Part shown: positions 32,119 to 32,510 of the stretch, in pieces
Layout of the letters: each line of letters starts with the position of its first letter
How positions within the stretch are numbered: position 1 is the stretch's first letter
Source: Schoenoplectus triqueter
Lineage: Eukaryota > Streptophyta > Magnoliopsida > Poales > Cyperaceae
Assembly: GCA_964058805.1 (NCBI GenBank)
Contig: CAXKVV010001223.1
Span: 1 to 32,510, forward strand
DNA: 32,510 nt
Direction of reading: 5' to 3'
Made by a program: the position numbers and the translations under genes
Notes under the pieces: model-generated
Told to the model about the DNA's origin: nothing
Database searches by the model: none
Seen by the model: the letters and a program-made list of their open reading frames with translations, nothing else

Positions 32119-32510
32119 ATGGAGAAGGTATCATCAATAAGCACATCATACTACTCTGATCTCTCTTCAATAGACACCATAGTTTCCGTCTTGTTCAATA
32201 TCTTCCTCTGGGTCGCATGCCTTCACGAAATATCTTTTAGATTTCTCTGTTTTACGCAAGTATGCATATCAGGGGACAGTTTAGAAACTATCTCATCTAC
32301 TTCCACGAATTCAAAGAGTTCAGAACATGATGAGCTGCTGTCTAGGGAGGATTTAGAGATGGTGATGCAAAAGATAGGGATCTCTGAGGAAATGAAAAGA
32401 GAAAACACAAAAGAGAACATAGCATTTGACGAGGTCTCAGATATGTTTGAAGAGAATGAACCAAACATGGAGGAGGCAAAGGCAGCTTTCTCTGTTTTTG
32501 ACAAGAATTC
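32119..32510 (+). CDS. CML45/46-like calcium-binding protein (5' part)
   Basis: The open frame runs 130 codons to the window edge without a stop. The start ATG has a strong context (A at -3, G at +4). Residues 18-48 are hydrophobic (IVSVLFNIFLWVACL...) and could anchor the protein in a membrane. A Ser-rich stretch follows (58-70), then LLSREDLEMVMQKIGI at 73-88, a motif typical of CML45/46-type proteins. At residues 117-130, EEAKAAFSVFDKN begins the entering helix and first loop positions (D, N) of an EF-hand, where the sequence ends. Such proteins bind Ca2+ through two or more C-terminal EF-hands and act as Ca2+ sensors in stress responses. The EF-hands themselves lie outside the window, so Ca2+ binding is inferred from the family. 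Confidence 0.85.
   Translation, partial: MEKVSSISTSYYSDLSSIDTIVSVLFNIFLWVACLHEISFRFLCFTQVCISGDSLETISSTSTNSKSSEHDELLSREDLEMVMQKIGISEEMKRENTKENIAFDEVSDMFEENEPNMEEAKAAFSVFDKN

Overview
This is nuclear DNA from a flowering plant. It is AT-rich, packed with small foldback transposons, and holds intron-bearing genes with GT...AG splice sites and plant-specific families (a MYB-CC/GARP transcription factor and a CML45/46-type calmodulin-like protein). I cannot name the species. Nothing is bacterial: no operons, ribosome binding sites or CRISPR arrays.

Layout. Positions 1-10430 are gene-poor, AT-rich DNA made largely of small non-autonomous elements: a foldback element (862-1182), a possible tRNA-derived SINE remnant (about 1965-2090), a three-copy foldback family (2581-2961, 8597-9397, 27868-28250), a back-to-back pair of TA-targeting foldback elements (5545-5954, 5979-6363), and a nested insertion at 8597-9397. 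In the nest, a hairpin-rich element (10-bp target duplication) sits inside another element (9-bp target duplication). Positions 10431-19009 are one decayed Ty1/copia retrotransposon on the minus strand: two LTRs, an initiator-tRNA-Met-type primer binding site, and gag, protease, integrase, reverse transcriptase and RNase H remnants in the usual copia order. Its 3' LTR carries a 340-bp hAT-type MITE that the 5' LTR lacks, so the MITE arrived after the retrotransposon. A second hAT-type MITE with a perfect 8-bp duplication lies at 19846-20280, and a TIR element at 20455-20997.

Genes. A complete six-exon MYB-CC (PHR1-LIKE family) gene lies at 22047-23341 on the plus strand (267 residues), with a TATA box upstream and an out-of-frame upstream AUG whose reading frame overlaps the main start. 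On the minus strand between about 24.7 and 27.1 kb are several exon-like open segments bounded by good splice sites. They suggest one or two genes or pseudogenes that I do not recognise. At the right edge, 32119 to the window end is the 5' part of a CML45/46-like calcium-binding protein gene, cut off at the first loop of an EF-hand, with a TATA box and a CT-rich leader.

Nothing here looks like a cooperating gene system. The two clear genes are typical Ca2+-signalling and (by family) phosphate/stress-response regulators that happen to be neighbours. The most unusual structure is the nested hairpin-rich element at 8636-9038. The most useful annotation lead is the unrecognised minus-strand gene.
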